Shown one piece after another: positions 11,607 to 22,551 of a DNA stretch of 64,000 bases (position 1 is the stretch's first letter; every line of letters begins with the position of its first letter). The notes beneath the pieces were generated by a model. The model worked only from the letters and a program-made list of their open reading frames with translations. It was not told the DNA's origin and searched no databases. The stretch lies in the NCBI GenBank assembly GCA_035772735.1, contig JASDFA010000010.1, positions 125,341,501-125,405,500 of the forward strand. The letters are read 5' to 3'. The DNA is from Datura wrightii (lineage: Eukaryota > Streptophyta > Magnoliopsida > Solanales > Solanaceae). The position numbers and the translations under genes are program-made.

Positions 11607-12277
11607 TCTCCTTGCTGAACTCTGTTTCTAAGCTGAACCAGGTTAGGATCTTCACACTGCCGTTCCTTTACTTCCACGACTAAAGACGACATAGTGGTGT
11701 TCTGGATTACCGCTCTGTTGTCCTTTGTTTCTGCTACATGAACGGCTAAACTGGCTAACTGATGCAATTCCCGGGCTAATTCCTGCTGCACATGCTGTAA
11801 GTATGCCAAACTCCCCATAGACTTACGCCTAAGGGCGTCTGCCACCACATTGGCCCTTCCTGGGTGATACAGAATATTCACATTATAGTTTTTCAACAGC
11901 TCTAACCAGTGACGCTGCCGCAACTTCAGTTCTTTCTGGGTGAAGATATATTGTAGGCTCTTATGATCAGTGAAAATATCCACATGGATGCCATACAAGT
12001 AATGTCTCCATATCTTCAAGGTGTGAATCACTGCAGCCAATTCCAAGTCATGGGTAGGATAGTTCTTTTCATGTTTCCTCAGCTGTCTGGAAGCATGAGC
12101 AATTACTTTACCATGCTGCATCAACACACATCCTAACCCAACACCCGAAGCATCACAATAAACTGCATAACCTTCTGTACCTTCTGGCAATGCTAACACT
12201 GGAGTTGATGTTAGCCTGTCTTTCAATTCATGGAAGCTTTGCTCACATGCCTCAGTCCACTAAAATTTTGCTGCCTT
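11603..12277 (-). pseudogene. RNase H domain of element 3
   Basis: Catalytic positions are present in order: [39 protein letters not shown] and [10 protein letters not shown]. These are the D-E-D-D of Ty3/gypsy RNase H, which removes RNA from the cDNA hybrid. Just upstream, at about 12255, an in-frame TAG replaces a residue of the RT-RNase H connection, so the frame is closed there. It overlaps the integrase frame by only a few bases, which indicates a frameshift between them. Confidence 0.88.
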
Positions 12278-13236
12278 CTACGTCAGTTTAGTCAGAGGTA
12301 CTGCTAAGGTGGAAAATCCTTCAACAAGCCTCCTGTAGTACCCTGCTAATCCTAGGAAACTGCGTACCTCGGTCGGAGTGGTAGGTCTGTGCCATGTTTT
12401 CACTGCTTCTATTTTCTGTGTATCTACCTGTATACCAGCATCCGACATGATATACCCCAAAAAGGCTACTAAATTCAGCCAAAATTCACATTTAGAGAAC
12501 TTGGCATACAACTGACGGTCTTTGAGAATCTGGAGCACTGTCCGCAAATGATCCTGGTGGTCTGCCTCTGAGTGAGAATACACCAAAATATCATCAATAA
12601 ACACTATCACGAATAGGTCCAGATACGGTCTAAAAATGTTGTTCATCAGGTCCATAAACACGGCTGGAGCATTCGTCAGCCCAAAGGACATGACTAAGAA
12701 TTCAAAATGGCCGTATCTGGTCCTGAAGGCAGTCTTTAGAATGTCCCTTTCACAAACCCAAACCTGATGATATCCAGAATTTAAGTCAATTTTGGAGAAA
12801 TATCTAGCTCCCTGTAGTTGATCAAACAGATCATCTATCCTGGGAAGCGGATACTTCTTCTTGATAGTAACTTTATTCAATTGTGATAGTCTATACACAT
12901 GTAGAGGGGACCATCCTTCTTTCTTACAAATAGAACTGGCGCACCCCAAGGTGAAGTACTCAGCTTGATAAAGCCCTTGTCTAACAAATCTTTCAACTGC
13001 TCCTTTAGTTCTCTGAGTTCAGCAGGAGCCATGCGATAAGGGGGAATTGATATGGGCTGAGTACCTGGTAATAAATCAATTGCAAAATCTATTTCCCTTT
13101 CTGGGGGAATACCAGGTAGCTCATCTGGGAATACATCGGGGAATTCATTAACCACTGGAACAGACCGGAGAGTCGGAGACTCTACCCGAACATCCTGCAC
13201 TCTGACAATGTGGTAAATGCACCCCTTGGCTATCAA
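12278..13236 (-). pseudogene. Reverse transcriptase of element 3 (frameshifted)
   Basis: The first frame (13236-12877) carries the N-terminal RT region: [18 protein letters not shown], then [13 protein letters not shown] and MCIDY. The second (12949-12278) resumes with [19 protein letters not shown] and has [30 protein letters not shown] and the catalytic [10 protein letters not shown]. The two frames overlap across the CIDY/LNKV joint, so a small indel near 12880-12900 breaks an otherwise complete RT. The polymerase Asp residues are intact. There is no Tat-type G-patch here, which fits chromovirus organisation. Confidence 0.92.
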
Positions 13237-13326
13237 CTTTCTCGCTCAAAGACAGGAAATAAACCTACCTTTTGGCGTAGCTGTACTGCCCTTCCACTCT
13301 CATGCTGCCTCCCTTGGAGAGTAGAA

Positions 13327-13700
13327 TCAGATCGTCTTGGTCCAGCATTCTACATTGGCATAGCATGGAGCTAACCAATCCATACCCATAATGGCGTCAA
13401 AATCAACCATTTCTAACTCTACCAAATCTATTGTGGTCTGACGGTTAGCAACCTCTACTGTACACCCTCGATAAACCCTTCTGGCTATAATAGAGTCACC
13501 GACGGGTGTAGATACTGAAAAGGGTTGCCAAAGCAATTCTGGTACAATACTAAACTTTCGAGCCACTAATGGGGTAACATAGGACAAGGTAGATCCCAGA
13601 TCGATTAATACATAAGGAGGGTGAAAGCAAATAGTCATCATACCTGTCACAACATCTGGAGACGCTTTTGAATCCTATCTCCCTGGTAATGCATAGGTAC
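13327..13700 (-). pseudogene. Aspartic protease of element 3
   Basis: The open segment contains YVLIDLGSTLSYVTPLVARK, the retroviral-type aspartic protease active site (D-x-G-S/T), followed by a typical AIMGMDWLAP second motif. It would cleave the Gag-Pol polyprotein. A stop separates it from the zinc-knuckle region upstream and a frame change separates it from RT. The active-site Asp is present. Confidence 0.85.
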
Positions 13701-13797
13701 GGCTTGGGCTCCTACCTGAACTAGAGGCCTCTAATCTGCCTCGGCCTCTGCCTGCTGAAACTGAGGGCCTGCGCCCTGCTGGGGCTGCTAGAGCTCG

Positions 13798-15036
13798 CGA
13801 CCCTACTAATGCCCTATCCTGTCTATCCCGGTCACCCTAACCCCTGGCTGGACAATCTCTCATCACATGACCCTTCTGTCCACATATATAACACCCTGTG
13901 GAGCCATATCTGCAAGCTACAGAGTGGCATCAGCTGCAAATAGGGCAAAGTGGTGGTGTATACCTGCTCTGTTCTGCCCTCCTCTGTTGGGGCTAATCTA
14001 CTGTTTTAGAACTTCCGTCGGACTCTGACTGTCCTCGGCGACTGAATCTACCCCTCTGCTGCTGTGATGGAGGCGGGGGTCTAGGTGGCCTACCTGACAA
14101 CCGTGGCCTAGGCCTTCCCCGAATCTCCCCCTGTAACTCATCTGACTTGTCCCTGCGGGGCTGTTCCTGACTTGTTCGTCTGCTATCCTGTTGCTGCTAT
14201 CTGAGGCCCTCAATAGTTTGAGCAAAAGCCTGTACTCGAGCAATATCCATATCTTCCCGCAAAGTGGCTGTCATACAGGCCTCAATATACTCTGGGTTCA
14301 TCCCCATAATAAACTGATGGACTCTAGATGGCATGGTGTCTACAAAGGCTGAAGCATAGCGGGCCAAAGAATCGAACTGCAGGGCATATTCTCGAACACT
14401 CATCGCCCCCTGCTCCAGGTGTAAAAACTGGTCCATCCGGGCCTGTCGGATCTCTCGTGGTAGATAACGGTCCAAGAAGGCCTCTGAAAAGCTGGACCAG
14501 GTCGGAGGGGCAACATCTCTCCCTCGAGACCTTTCCCAACTCTCATACCACAACACAACAATATCTCGCAGTCGGAATACCGCCAATTCGACCGACTCTG
14601 TAGATGTAACATGCATTACCCCAAAAATCCTATGCATCTGATCTATGTAGTCTTGGGGGTCCTCTGTTCGATATGTCCTGGTAAACTGTGGGGGACCTAG
14701 TTCCAGGAATTCTCGGAACCTCGAACTACCAAGCCCACCTGATGATTCTGCCGCTGTAGGTGGCATTGACTGGCGCTGAGTAGCCATCATTTGCGCTAAC
14801 ATAACTACTACACTTCAGACCTCCTGGTTGGATAGTGTAGGTATAGGGACTGTCGGAGGTGGTGTCATCCCGAGTGGCTCCTGATGGGATGGAGACTGCT
14901 GAGAAGGTCGGGACGATGAATCCGTATCGCCCTCAGATAGGGCTGATTCTAAACGAGACTGAGACATCCTGTTGGTGCCCTCTCCTGCTGCTATGTCTAA
15001 TCTTCTGCTTGTGATAGGATGTCGCTGGTCTGACAT
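13798..15036 (-). pseudogene. Gag of element 3
   Basis: I choose ATG 15036 (MSDQRHPITSRR) as the start. One frame runs to 14197, broken only by a TGA at about 14815. It contains the Ty3/gypsy capsid domain, including PRVHQFIMGMNPEY-like residues near 14300. TAG codons follow at about 14195 and 13985. The nucleocapsid CCHC knuckle CYICGQKGHVMRDC is intact at 13852-13893 but in a shifted frame. The linker between capsid and knuckle is rich in Gln, Arg and Pro. Gag would form the particle shell and bind the RNA. Stop codons appear at Arg/Gln codons, as expected for cytosine deamination. Confidence 0.88.
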
Positions 15037-15230
15037 TTTATCTATAAACAAAGAGTATGATAAGATTTAGGGACTCAACCCTATACTGTACTGCTCTATG
15101 AAACGACTGAATATGAAGAAAGAGTAACCACCCTATCATACCTTGCAGCCTCATGCCTATCATATGTGGTGCACAACACATCCATAGACAAGACTCTACT
15201 TAGCACGGCTTGCAGACTCCTGGGATATGA

Positions 15231-15246
15231 CCTTGCTCTGATACCA
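15231..15246 (-). other. Primer binding site (initiator tRNA-Met) of element 3
   Basis: The minus strand reads TGGTATCAGAGCAAGG, starting 4 bases from the 5' LTR. TGGTATCAGAGC is the classic plant iMet primer site. Confidence 0.93.
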
Positions 15247-15864
15247 AGTTTTTCACGCCCCGCCTTGGGAGTCATGACTGGCACCTGGTGCCCTACTAGG
15301 ACCTGGACTACTGAGCCTAAGCACTTCTGGTGCCAGGATGACTCTAATTCTGGATTTATGAAAACAACGGGCTATATAACGGCTATAAATACAACCTCCG
15401 GCCAACAAGGCCTATAGCCACCTGTAGGAATATAACAGCTACCCAGAACAACTGAACATAAGGGAACCTATGCGGGCCGACAAGGCCACCATGTTGACTA
15501 GTTATCACTGAAAAGTAGAATCAAGCGCTAAACTGATCTGTGACCGACAAGGTCACCAACTGACAATTGAACAAGGCCCCACACGGCCATCAGATGCAAA
15601 CTAAAAACATACACATAGCCCCATACGACCGGTACAACTAACCACAGGGAATACACAATCCGCAAGCCTCTAAGAATAATAAGATGGTTGGGACAGGGCC
15701 CCAGCCTACCCATACTGTACAAACAAAAAGGGAAGTAAACCTTTAGCTGTCAAGCTCCAGATGATAGGAGCTAAAGACTCTGTACGCTGGCTGGAACTAT
15801 GAGGGATCTGCTCCTCATCTATGAGTACCTGCAGGCAAGTAATGTAGTGCCCCAAAACGGGCGT

Positions 15865-15881
15865 CAGTACCACTAGTACTG
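15865..15881 (-). promoter_or_regulatory. Conserved Tekay-LTR stem-loop (perfect)
   Basis: CAGTAC-CACTA-GTACTG. In transcript sense it is flanked by ACT on the 5' side and ACGCCC on the 3' side. It matches the LTRs at 38656-38676 and 63006-63024. The role is unknown. Confidence 0.6.
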
Positions 15882-17297
15882 AGTATGCAAAGAAATAATT
15901 GAAAATAACTGAAGCAAACAATAATACTGATAGATACTGAAGTAATAGGAGACGGGCTGGGACTGACTAAAAAGAGCGTAACTTTATTGAAGAGAGTAAG
16001 AGTCATACCTGATAACATGGCGGTCTACTTTCTATCTATTAATAACTAACACAACATAGCATACAAGAACCTTACTAGCCCCCATAAGCCATAAGGTACC
16101 AACCAACACACAATCTATATACCCCTACCCAGGTCATACCATCCACCTAGTAACTATGAGCATCCTGCTGGCCCCCTGGGTATGCAACTTGGCTCGCTGG
16201 GCCCCTAACTATATTGTATCTAAGTCCGAAGGACTCCTGAAATTTGAAATCTGAAATATGAAATCTGAAATCTGCACCCCGGGCGCAAGCGCTCGACAGG
16301 GGGTGTGGTATAGTGCTGATCAGCCTGCTATGGGGAATCTGCATCCCATCTTCGTCCGCTAGCGGACGGCATGACACTCCGTAGAGCGACGTATCCTCAC
16401 CCTCTGGCGAGCGAGCTGACACAGCTATTAACCCTGGGGTGGTCAAGGAAGCTCTAAGGGTGCCCAACACAGAACAATCATGTCTCCGCAGATAGCAATA
16501 GGCACATGTAATATGTATACTGGATCTGATAATAATATTTATGTTCTGGTATTCTGTTCTGAATCTCATATTGAAATGTATTAAACCTGATACTTAAATA
16601 TACTGAATCTATAATAATATTTCTGGAATATTCTGTTGGGACTAATACTGTTTTACTGAATTTCATGCTGAACACTGTATTATATTTCTAACATTCTTAC
16701 TAAATTTCATATTGAACATAATATACGACTTCTAAAACACTCTACTGAAATTCATACTATTTTTCTATACTAGAACTACTAGCTCGCCGAAAGAAACTGG
16801 CTTTACATACCTCAACTGCCGACTTTATGATTAACTGGCGTAGCTCGGCTAGTATTCAGCTATTTCTCCCAATTGTATTCATATTCACGAAAGAATAGAA
16901 TTAATTCTACTATTATTTTGGAAAGAAACCATACTTATGGATATACCTACTGCCTATTCTTCGACTTATCGAAGAACGACCGAAAACTCGCTATTTTTCA
17001 GAAGTCTAAAAGGGAGAAATACTCACTTTAATGCTGGGAGTATATTAACACTAGTTTCAAGTAATTCCACTTACCTTGGCTCGGTGAAATGATGATTCGT
17101 CGGCCGAATTTCACAAAACTAACTCCGTAGGAATGCTCCATGCAGCTTTATACTTCGCTACCCCAAGTTAATTTGAGTTTGGGCTGCGTTTGACGACGTA
17201 AATAGAAGGAACTTTATGTTGAACCTTTGTCCTCCTCTGTTTTCTGGTTGTTCACTGGAAATAAAATGAAAATATAACTTAAAAACGAAGTGGGAGG

Positions 17298-17305
17298 CTT
17301 ATATA
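17298..17305 (-). promoter_or_regulatory. LTR TATA box, element 3 (5' LTR)
   Basis: TATATAAG on the minus strand, in the LTR that would drive transcription of element 3. Confidence 0.5.
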
Positions 17306-17519
17306 CTTGGGGCCTTTAAGTCGCATTTGTCGAATGCGATTTATAAGTCACATTTGTCGAATGCGATTTATAAGTCGCATTTTCCTTGCGACGCTCCGAC
17401 TTGGCGCTTGTCCGGTCTCTCCCCGGGCCTTTTTCTTGCGCGTATGGGATTCTAAAACTCTTAACCAATATGCGAATAGGCCAACTAAGTGTCAACAACT
17501 TATGGGGTGTAACACAAAA

Positions 17520-18325
17520 TTTATAACACTTTCATCTTACAGTCGTGTACAACACATAACAAGAATATCAAGCTATCAATTAGCTAAGGGTTCACAACGA
17601 AAACCTATTGACTGATTTTCCCTCAAGATAGTCGTCATCCATCCATCATTGGGAAAAGTCCCTAACTAAGACTAACATCATTATGTACAAACAAAGAAAA
17701 AAATTTCTCGGTTCAAAGTGTCCCCTTTGGAAAAGAACCGAAAAGAAAAACCAAAGGGTGGGGGAAATATGCTCAACTCAAACTTTTTTCATCAAATAAT
17801 ATTATACCAAGCACCAACTTCACCAAAATTCACTAAGAACAAAATTCAAAATTTTGAAATTTCCCTCACCCCACACTTGAATTATGCTATGTCTCCAAAG
17901 AATCATTTAAAATTAATACAAGGGTGAGAAATACTCCATGAGGCCTCTAGGTCTAGCTAACAACATGTTTTTTTTCATTTTTGAACACTTGGGTCATCGA
18001 CCCCGCACTCATTTTTTTGTCATGCTCCTTAGCTCTTACTTCCTTGGGTACTCAGACTTCCCCTGAATCTATGCTTAACAAACAACAACAAACAACAACA
18101 AATGAAAAGTAACAAAAATTACACAAACTGTAAAGAAAGTGTAACTGTGGTACTCTTGGGTTGCCTCCCAAGCAGTGCCTAATTTTACATCGTGGGACAA
18201 CGTGGACTATCCTTCTTAGGAAATCCTCAAACAAGTTTTTCCTTTGGAGAACCATCTTCTCCTTTTTTTTTAGAGCAGACAGCCTCCACTCTATCTCTCT
18301 TTTCTTCCATCTTCTTTTTCAATTT
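17520..18325 (-). other. Element 2 noncoding region after protease
   Basis: Directly after the protease frame comes a short low-complexity tail, then the hairpin motif CTTGGGTTGCCTCCCAAG, then T-rich DNA. A purine-tract-like string (AAGTGTGGGGTGAGGG on the minus strand) is near 17863-17880. No RT, RNase H or integrase remains between protease and this region. It is interrupted at 17519/7736 by element 3 and continues at 6527-7740. Confidence 0.7.
18155..18172 (-). promoter_or_regulatory. Post-ORF hairpin motif of element 2
   Basis: CTTGGGTTGCCTCCCAAG is a 6-bp perfect stem with a 6-base loop. In element sense it reads CTTGGGAGGCAACCCAAG. A decayed version, CTTGTTGGGAGGAAATCCAAG, lies just after the ORF stop of element 1 (22559-22579). 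Function is unknown. Confidence 0.55.
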
Positions 18326-19042
18326 TTACCCTCCATCAGACTCGGGCTGAAGTGTCAACATATCTAGCAACAATGGACCCATTGAATTCACTACCCCACA
18401 CTTAGCATCTGTCAACACACTGATCTTACAAAGATCTCTGTAGTGTGTAGGTGGGTTGATCTCTTGGTAAACTCTGAAGAGCTCTTCTTCATCATTGACC
18501 CTCATTTTAAGGGTACCTTCTCTTACATTTATGATAGCTCCTCCAGTTGCCAAGAATGGTCGTCCCAAGATCAGGGGTACCTTATCATCAACTTTAAAGT
18601 CAAGAATGATGAAATCAGCAGGTATAATGAACTTACCTACTTTGATAAGAAGGTCCTCAATAATTCCTTCAGGTGCCACTGTGGACTTGTCTGCCAGCTG
18701 CAACATTACTCTTATGGGCCTCGGCTTTCCCAACCCCAGGGTGTTAAACAGAGATAGGGGTATTAAATTGACTGCTGCCCCTAAATCAAACAGAGCCCAC
18801 ATAATATCAACTTCACCAATTTGGACGGGGGGGTGAAACTCCTTGGGTCCTTGAGCTTTTTTGGCATCTTGCTCATCACCCTGTAGCTGCACTCCTCAGT
18901 AAGTGCCACTGTTTGGACATCCACCAACCTAACTTTGTTGGCCACCACATCTTTCAAGTACTCAGCGTACTTTGGCATTCCCTGCAAAACATCAAGTAAA
19001 GGCAAATTGATGTGAAGTTCTTTGAAAATATCAAAGAACTTC
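18326..19042 (-). pseudogene. Aspartic protease region of element 2 (Athila type)
   Basis: The 19005-18781 frame carries MPLLDVLQGMPKYAEYLKD and MSKMPKKLKDP, the conserved lead-in to Athila-type protease. The frame changes at about 18840 at a run of seven G. The 18892-18326 frame then gives the active-site region ALFDLGAAVNLIPLSLF, the LADKSTVAPEGIIEDLLIKV block and the flap-like VPLILGRPFLATGGAIINV. The catalytic Asp in DLGA is present. In a normal Athila element RT would follow. Here the frame ends after a short tail and no polymerase follows. Confidence 0.85.
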
Positions 19043-19149
19043 TTAAAACATTCTTCCTCCTTGGCATTCCCTGCAAAACATCAAGTAAAGGCAAATTGAT
19101 GTGAAGTTCTTTGAAAATATCAAAGAACTTCTTAAAACATTCTTCCTCC
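18972..19149 (-). repeat. Perfect 89-bp tandem duplication
   Basis: 18972-19060 and 19061-19149 look identical base for base. The unit is not a multiple of 3, so it shifts the gag-protease frame. A TTG at the start of the unit is repeated just after the second copy. The lack of differences implies it is recent. Confidence 0.92.
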
Positions 19150-20743
19150 TTGCTCTTCTTGAGCCTTTACGGGAATGCGGTGGTGGTCTTTGTGCTGGCT
19201 GCAATGATGATTGTGCATTGTGTCTTGCAGCACTCAAATTATCTCCTTTATTAGTGGATGGACCCTGTCTGATTAGCTCTAGCTGCACCTCATTCTTCTT
19301 TTCTTTCGGTGGTGCATCAACCAACCGCTTTCCACTCCTCAGACTAATGGCATTGACCTGTTGGGGGTTTGTATCTGTGTCACTGTGTAACCCTCCTTGA
19401 GGTATGGTGTGCTGAGCAGCTGCTAATTGACCCATCTATTTCTCTAGATTTCGGGTGGTCATCTGCTGATTTTTCAAATCTGAAGCCATCCTTACCTGAT
19501 TTTCTGCCAATTGGGTCTGAGTAGATATGATTTTCTGCAACATCTCCTCAATATTGCTACTGCTTGACTGACCACTGATTTGTCTGTTCTGCTATTGATA
19601 CTGCTGCTGCTGAGGCTGCTGGTAGCTCTGACTCTGATTGCCACCCCAAGAGAAATTTGGGTGACTCTGTCAATTCTTATTGAAGGTGTTCCCATAAGTC
19701 TGATTGTTTCTCTAAACATTTCCTAAAAAGTTGACTGATTCAGGATTGGCCCCATAAGAATTTGCATTGTGCCCATTATTACCACAAATTTCGCACTAGC
19801 TAGGAGCCTGCTGAATTGAATTCACCTGTCCCTTTGATTGGTTCATACTCAGTTTGATGAACTAAGTCATCATCTGGTGCTGCAATGACACTAGCTGTGC
19901 TGCCAAGGCATTGACACTGTCCACTTCTATTAGCCTGCTGCTCTCTTCCCTGCCACTCTTGATGATTCACTGTGCCACTCTGGATTTCCTTGAGCAATTC
20001 TATTTAAGAGAGTGTATAGCTCATCATATGTCTTTTCCAGTGCTTCCCCCCCGATGCAGAGTCTAATAAGATTTTCGTATATGGGTCTAGATTCTCTACA
20101 AAGGTGTGAGCTAACACCTCATTGACTGCTGATGATGGGGGCAGTCTCTCAAAAATGGCTTGAACCTTTCCCAATCCAAATACAAATTCTCCTCTGGCTG
20201 CTGCTTGAAACTTAATATTTCACTTCTGAGCTTGGCAGTCTTTCCAGAGGGGAAGAATCTGATGAGGAACTTCCTTACTAGGTCGTCCCAAGAAGTAATG
20301 GAATTTGGTGGCTCAGCCTTCAACCACCTCTTTGCCTCTCCCAACAATGAAAATGGGAAGAGGGTGAGTGGGACATAGTCAATTTACACTCTAGTGGGGA
20401 CAAAAGTGTCACTGATCTCCAAGAAATTCTGTAAGTGTTGCTGTGGATCCTTATGTGTCATTCCAGTGAACTGGACACTAGAATATAACAACTTCACCAT
20501 ACTCTGCTTAAGCTCAAAGTTTCCTCCTGGCTCCGGTTTGCGGATACTGGAAGTCAAATTTGTCGCTAGTGGGATTACCACTTTACGAACTAGTCGGGCT
20601 GCCATTGCTTCAAGCAACAACTCTTCTTGTTCTGCTAGTGGATGCTGTTCTAATTTCTCCTGTAACCTCTTTAGCTTCGGCTCTAGAGCTTCTCTTTGGA
20701 GCAAATGTAATTGGAATTCCGGCTCCAACAAAGGTTCCACCAA
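19043..20743 (-). pseudogene. Gag of element 2 (Athila type)
   Basis: The frame starting near 20743 (MVEPLLEPEFQLHLL) runs past a TAA at about 20385 into LLGEAKRWLKAEPPNSITSW and RKFLIRFFPSGKTAKLRSEI, the conserved Athila/Ty3-gypsy capsid segment, then WERFKPFLRDCPHH. Frameshifts follow at about 20110. The nucleocapsid knuckle CEICGNNGHNANSY at about 19795-19755 has Tyr in place of the last Cys (TGT to TAT) and a stop just upstream. A Gln-rich linker (19700-19560) and AISLRSGKRL (about 19350) lead to the protease. It would be the particle protein. Multiple lesions make it inactive. Confidence 0.88.
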
Positions 20744-20872
20744 CTTTTAATTCCTTGCCAGTTCTGCAAGGACAACCTGTTACCTGCAATAGAACAGACT
20801 AAGACCAAGTTTTTCAACACTTACGAAAAATAAAAATTACACAAAAACTAAAAATTCACTAAACGCTGCCAA

Positions 20873-20890
20873 TCCTCGGCAATGACGCTA
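20873..20890 (-). other. Decayed tRNA-Asp primer binding site of element 2
   Basis: The minus strand reads TAGCGTCATTGCCGAGGA. Against the intact site at 3884-3901 it differs at four positions, all G-to-A or C-to-T. It lies 6 bases from the 5' LTR. Confidence 0.75.
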
Positions 20891-20896
20891 GAAATT

Positions 20897-22442
20897 TGTT
20901 TGCGCCCCAGCGCACGCGCAAGTGTAATCGGTCGTACAAGTAATATAGTGGCACTTTTAAGAGCCGGATGTTGAACCCACAAGGACTGGACTATTTCAGT
21001 GAATATTCAAGTTCAGGTGTTATATTCAATTTCACAAGTGTTGATTTAATAGATTTTGGATAATTGTAATTAAATCTAGGGGTGATCACAAAATAATCGG
21101 GAAACAATACAAGAAGCAACTACAGTTAAGGCCTAACAATCATACAATGCTACAATTCACGATGGTTCAAGTATTAAAAACTTCAGTTGTTGTCTCACAG
21201 AGGTAAAATGCAGTGTTCTTGGTCTTTCAAGCCTCTAAACACAACAAACAAGTCTCACTCCTACATCGTTGAGCGGGGATGTGACATCCTAATTAGTGAG
21301 CAATTTAATACTATGGATGTGGTTTACGGGGTTTATGCCCTGATTATAAACTTTCGTACCTCTAATCATTTAACCTGACTTAGCTTCACAACTATTTCTA
21401 CGAGTGGTGATGTGATAATTCTATGTCGGTGTCTAGATATCATCCCATTTAATTAACCAAGCAAGGAAAATTAGGTATATTTTCTATCCTAACCGCGAAT
21501 CTTATTGTAAACCCTGCATTCTTTAGTTCTAACCTAGGGTTACTCTTTCGAGCTTTTGTCTAAGATTAATGAATTTATTTTCATGGTGATCAAGCATAAA
21601 AACAACAATAATTAAGAATGCAAGACAAAACAACAACCAAAAACTCGAACCAAAGATGAATTCATGCATTTATATTCATATCATGTGGCCTCAACCCTAG
21701 CAGAAGGGTTTTAGCTACTCATGTTTGTACAATTACTCAAAAATATAATTAAAGTAATGTACTTACAAGAGTGATTAAAAGAGAATGAAAAACCTTGAAC
21801 CCCATGTGAATTTCTTCGCTTCTCCCTTGGCTCCTCTCTGCTTTCCCAAAATATTTACGTGATAAATGATTTTAGAAGCCAAGGGTCCTATTTATATTAA
21901 ATGGAAATTTGCAATTTTTGGCCGGATATGAAACTGCTCCATGCCACGCTGCCCATCGTGAGCAGCAACTCCATGGGACGGAGGCATCGCATAGGTGCAC
22001 TGGAATATGGGCAATGGCAAGGCATGGGCGACAGTCGTCGGGCGTGGCACAGAGGGCATCACGCCTCTCACACACCGTGGCATGTCTTGTATGTGCAACA
22101 TCATTGGACGATAAGTCTCTCGCACACAAGCGCTGGGTGTGGCACGTTGTTGAGCACGCTGCTCGTGTTGCGTGGCACGTTGGGTGGCCCGACATGTGCA
22201 TACACATAGGCAACATTATGCGATTCTTTTGCCTTGTATTCCAATATTCTTTCTCAAGACTTAACCATTATATTTAGTCCCTCCTAAGCATTTTGCACCT
22301 ACAAAACAAATACTAATCATGTTGGTTTGTTCACACACAAAAATATTCAAAATCACATGAGAATGTAACTAATTAAATTGACAATCATGGATAAAACTAA
22401 GTTAAAAAATAGCACTTGGGCACGTAATTATGCCCAAGATCA
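20897..22442 (-). repeat. 5' LTR of element 2
   Basis: It is the partner of 4932-6526. It has a TATA motif at 21889-21896 and lacks the extra GC-rich ~34 bases of the partner. Confidence 0.9.
21889..21896 (-). promoter_or_regulatory. Putative TATA box, element 2 5' LTR
   Basis: TATAAATA on the minus strand followed by GGACCC, identical to the copy at 5939-5946. Confidence 0.5.
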
Positions 22443-22551
22443 CATCTCTCAAGCGAAGTAGAAGAATGGAAAAGAAACTAGGGGTGCAATTCAAAAGCTC
22501 AAAGTGGAGATAAAAGTGGTAAAGATTGAAGCCGTCGAGCCGCGATGTTAA
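22443..22551 (+). pseudogene. Zinc-knuckle/acidic ORF of element 1, 3' end
   Basis: This resumes the ORF interrupted at 4931. It includes LSSEVEEW near the start and ends KLKVEIKVVKIEAVEPRC then TAA (22549-22551). The C-terminus is Lys/Val/Glu-rich and has no recognised domain. Frame breaks exist within it. Confidence 0.5.

Larger units (their letters stand above)
7741..17514 (-). mobile_element. Tekay/Del chromovirus (element 3), full length but defective
   Basis: It is bounded by LTRs 7741-9987 and 15251-17514 and flanked by perfect CAAAA duplications (7736-7740, 17515-17519). Minus-strand order is 5' LTR, tRNA-iMet primer site, gag with CCHC knuckle, protease, RT, RNase H, integrase, chromodomain-like C-terminus, purine tract, 3' LTR. 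This is Ty3/gypsy order with a chromovirus tail. It is the innermost element of the nest. Its LTRs differ by roughly a dozen substitutions and a ~9-base indel in the first ~240 aligned bases, so it is not very recent. Confidence 0.95.
15251..17514 (-). repeat. 5' LTR of element 3
   Basis: It is the partner of 7741-9987. The first bases are TTTCACGCC here, a change from the TGTCACGCC of the partner, so the canonical TG is lost at this end. A perfect stem-loop is at 15865-15881 and a TATA box at 17298-17305. Confidence 0.95.
4932..22442 (-). mobile_element. Athila-related gag-protease element without polymerase (element 2)
   Basis: LTRs are 4932-6526 (3' LTR) and 20897-22442 (5' LTR), minus orientation. 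Both run TGTTTGC...ATCA on the + strand and align throughout. A decayed tRNA-Asp primer site adjoins the right LTR and a decayed purine tract adjoins the left. Its own length without the nested chromovirus is about 7.7 kb. Coding sequence is limited to gag and an aspartic protease. The region after protease goes straight to a hairpin motif and 3' noncoding DNA with no RT, RNase H or integrase. The flanks CACCC (4927-4931) and CATCT (22443-22447) match only partly, so the target duplication is decayed or a boundary is off by a base or two. Confidence 0.85.

Noticed and set aside
14328..14603. + strand ORF of 91 codons
   Set aside because: Antisense shadow of the element 3 gag frame.
20394..20802. 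+ strand ORFs of 118 and 80 codons
   Set aside because: Antisense shadows of the Athila-type gag of element 2.
21872..22277. ORFs of 102-122 codons on both strands
   Set aside because: They lie in the GC-rich part of the element 2 LTR. The same region in the partner LTR has different frames, so coding is unlikely.
4927..22447. Perfect target duplication for element 2
   Set aside because: CACCC and CATCT match at only three of five positions, so I report it as decayed, not as a clean TSD.
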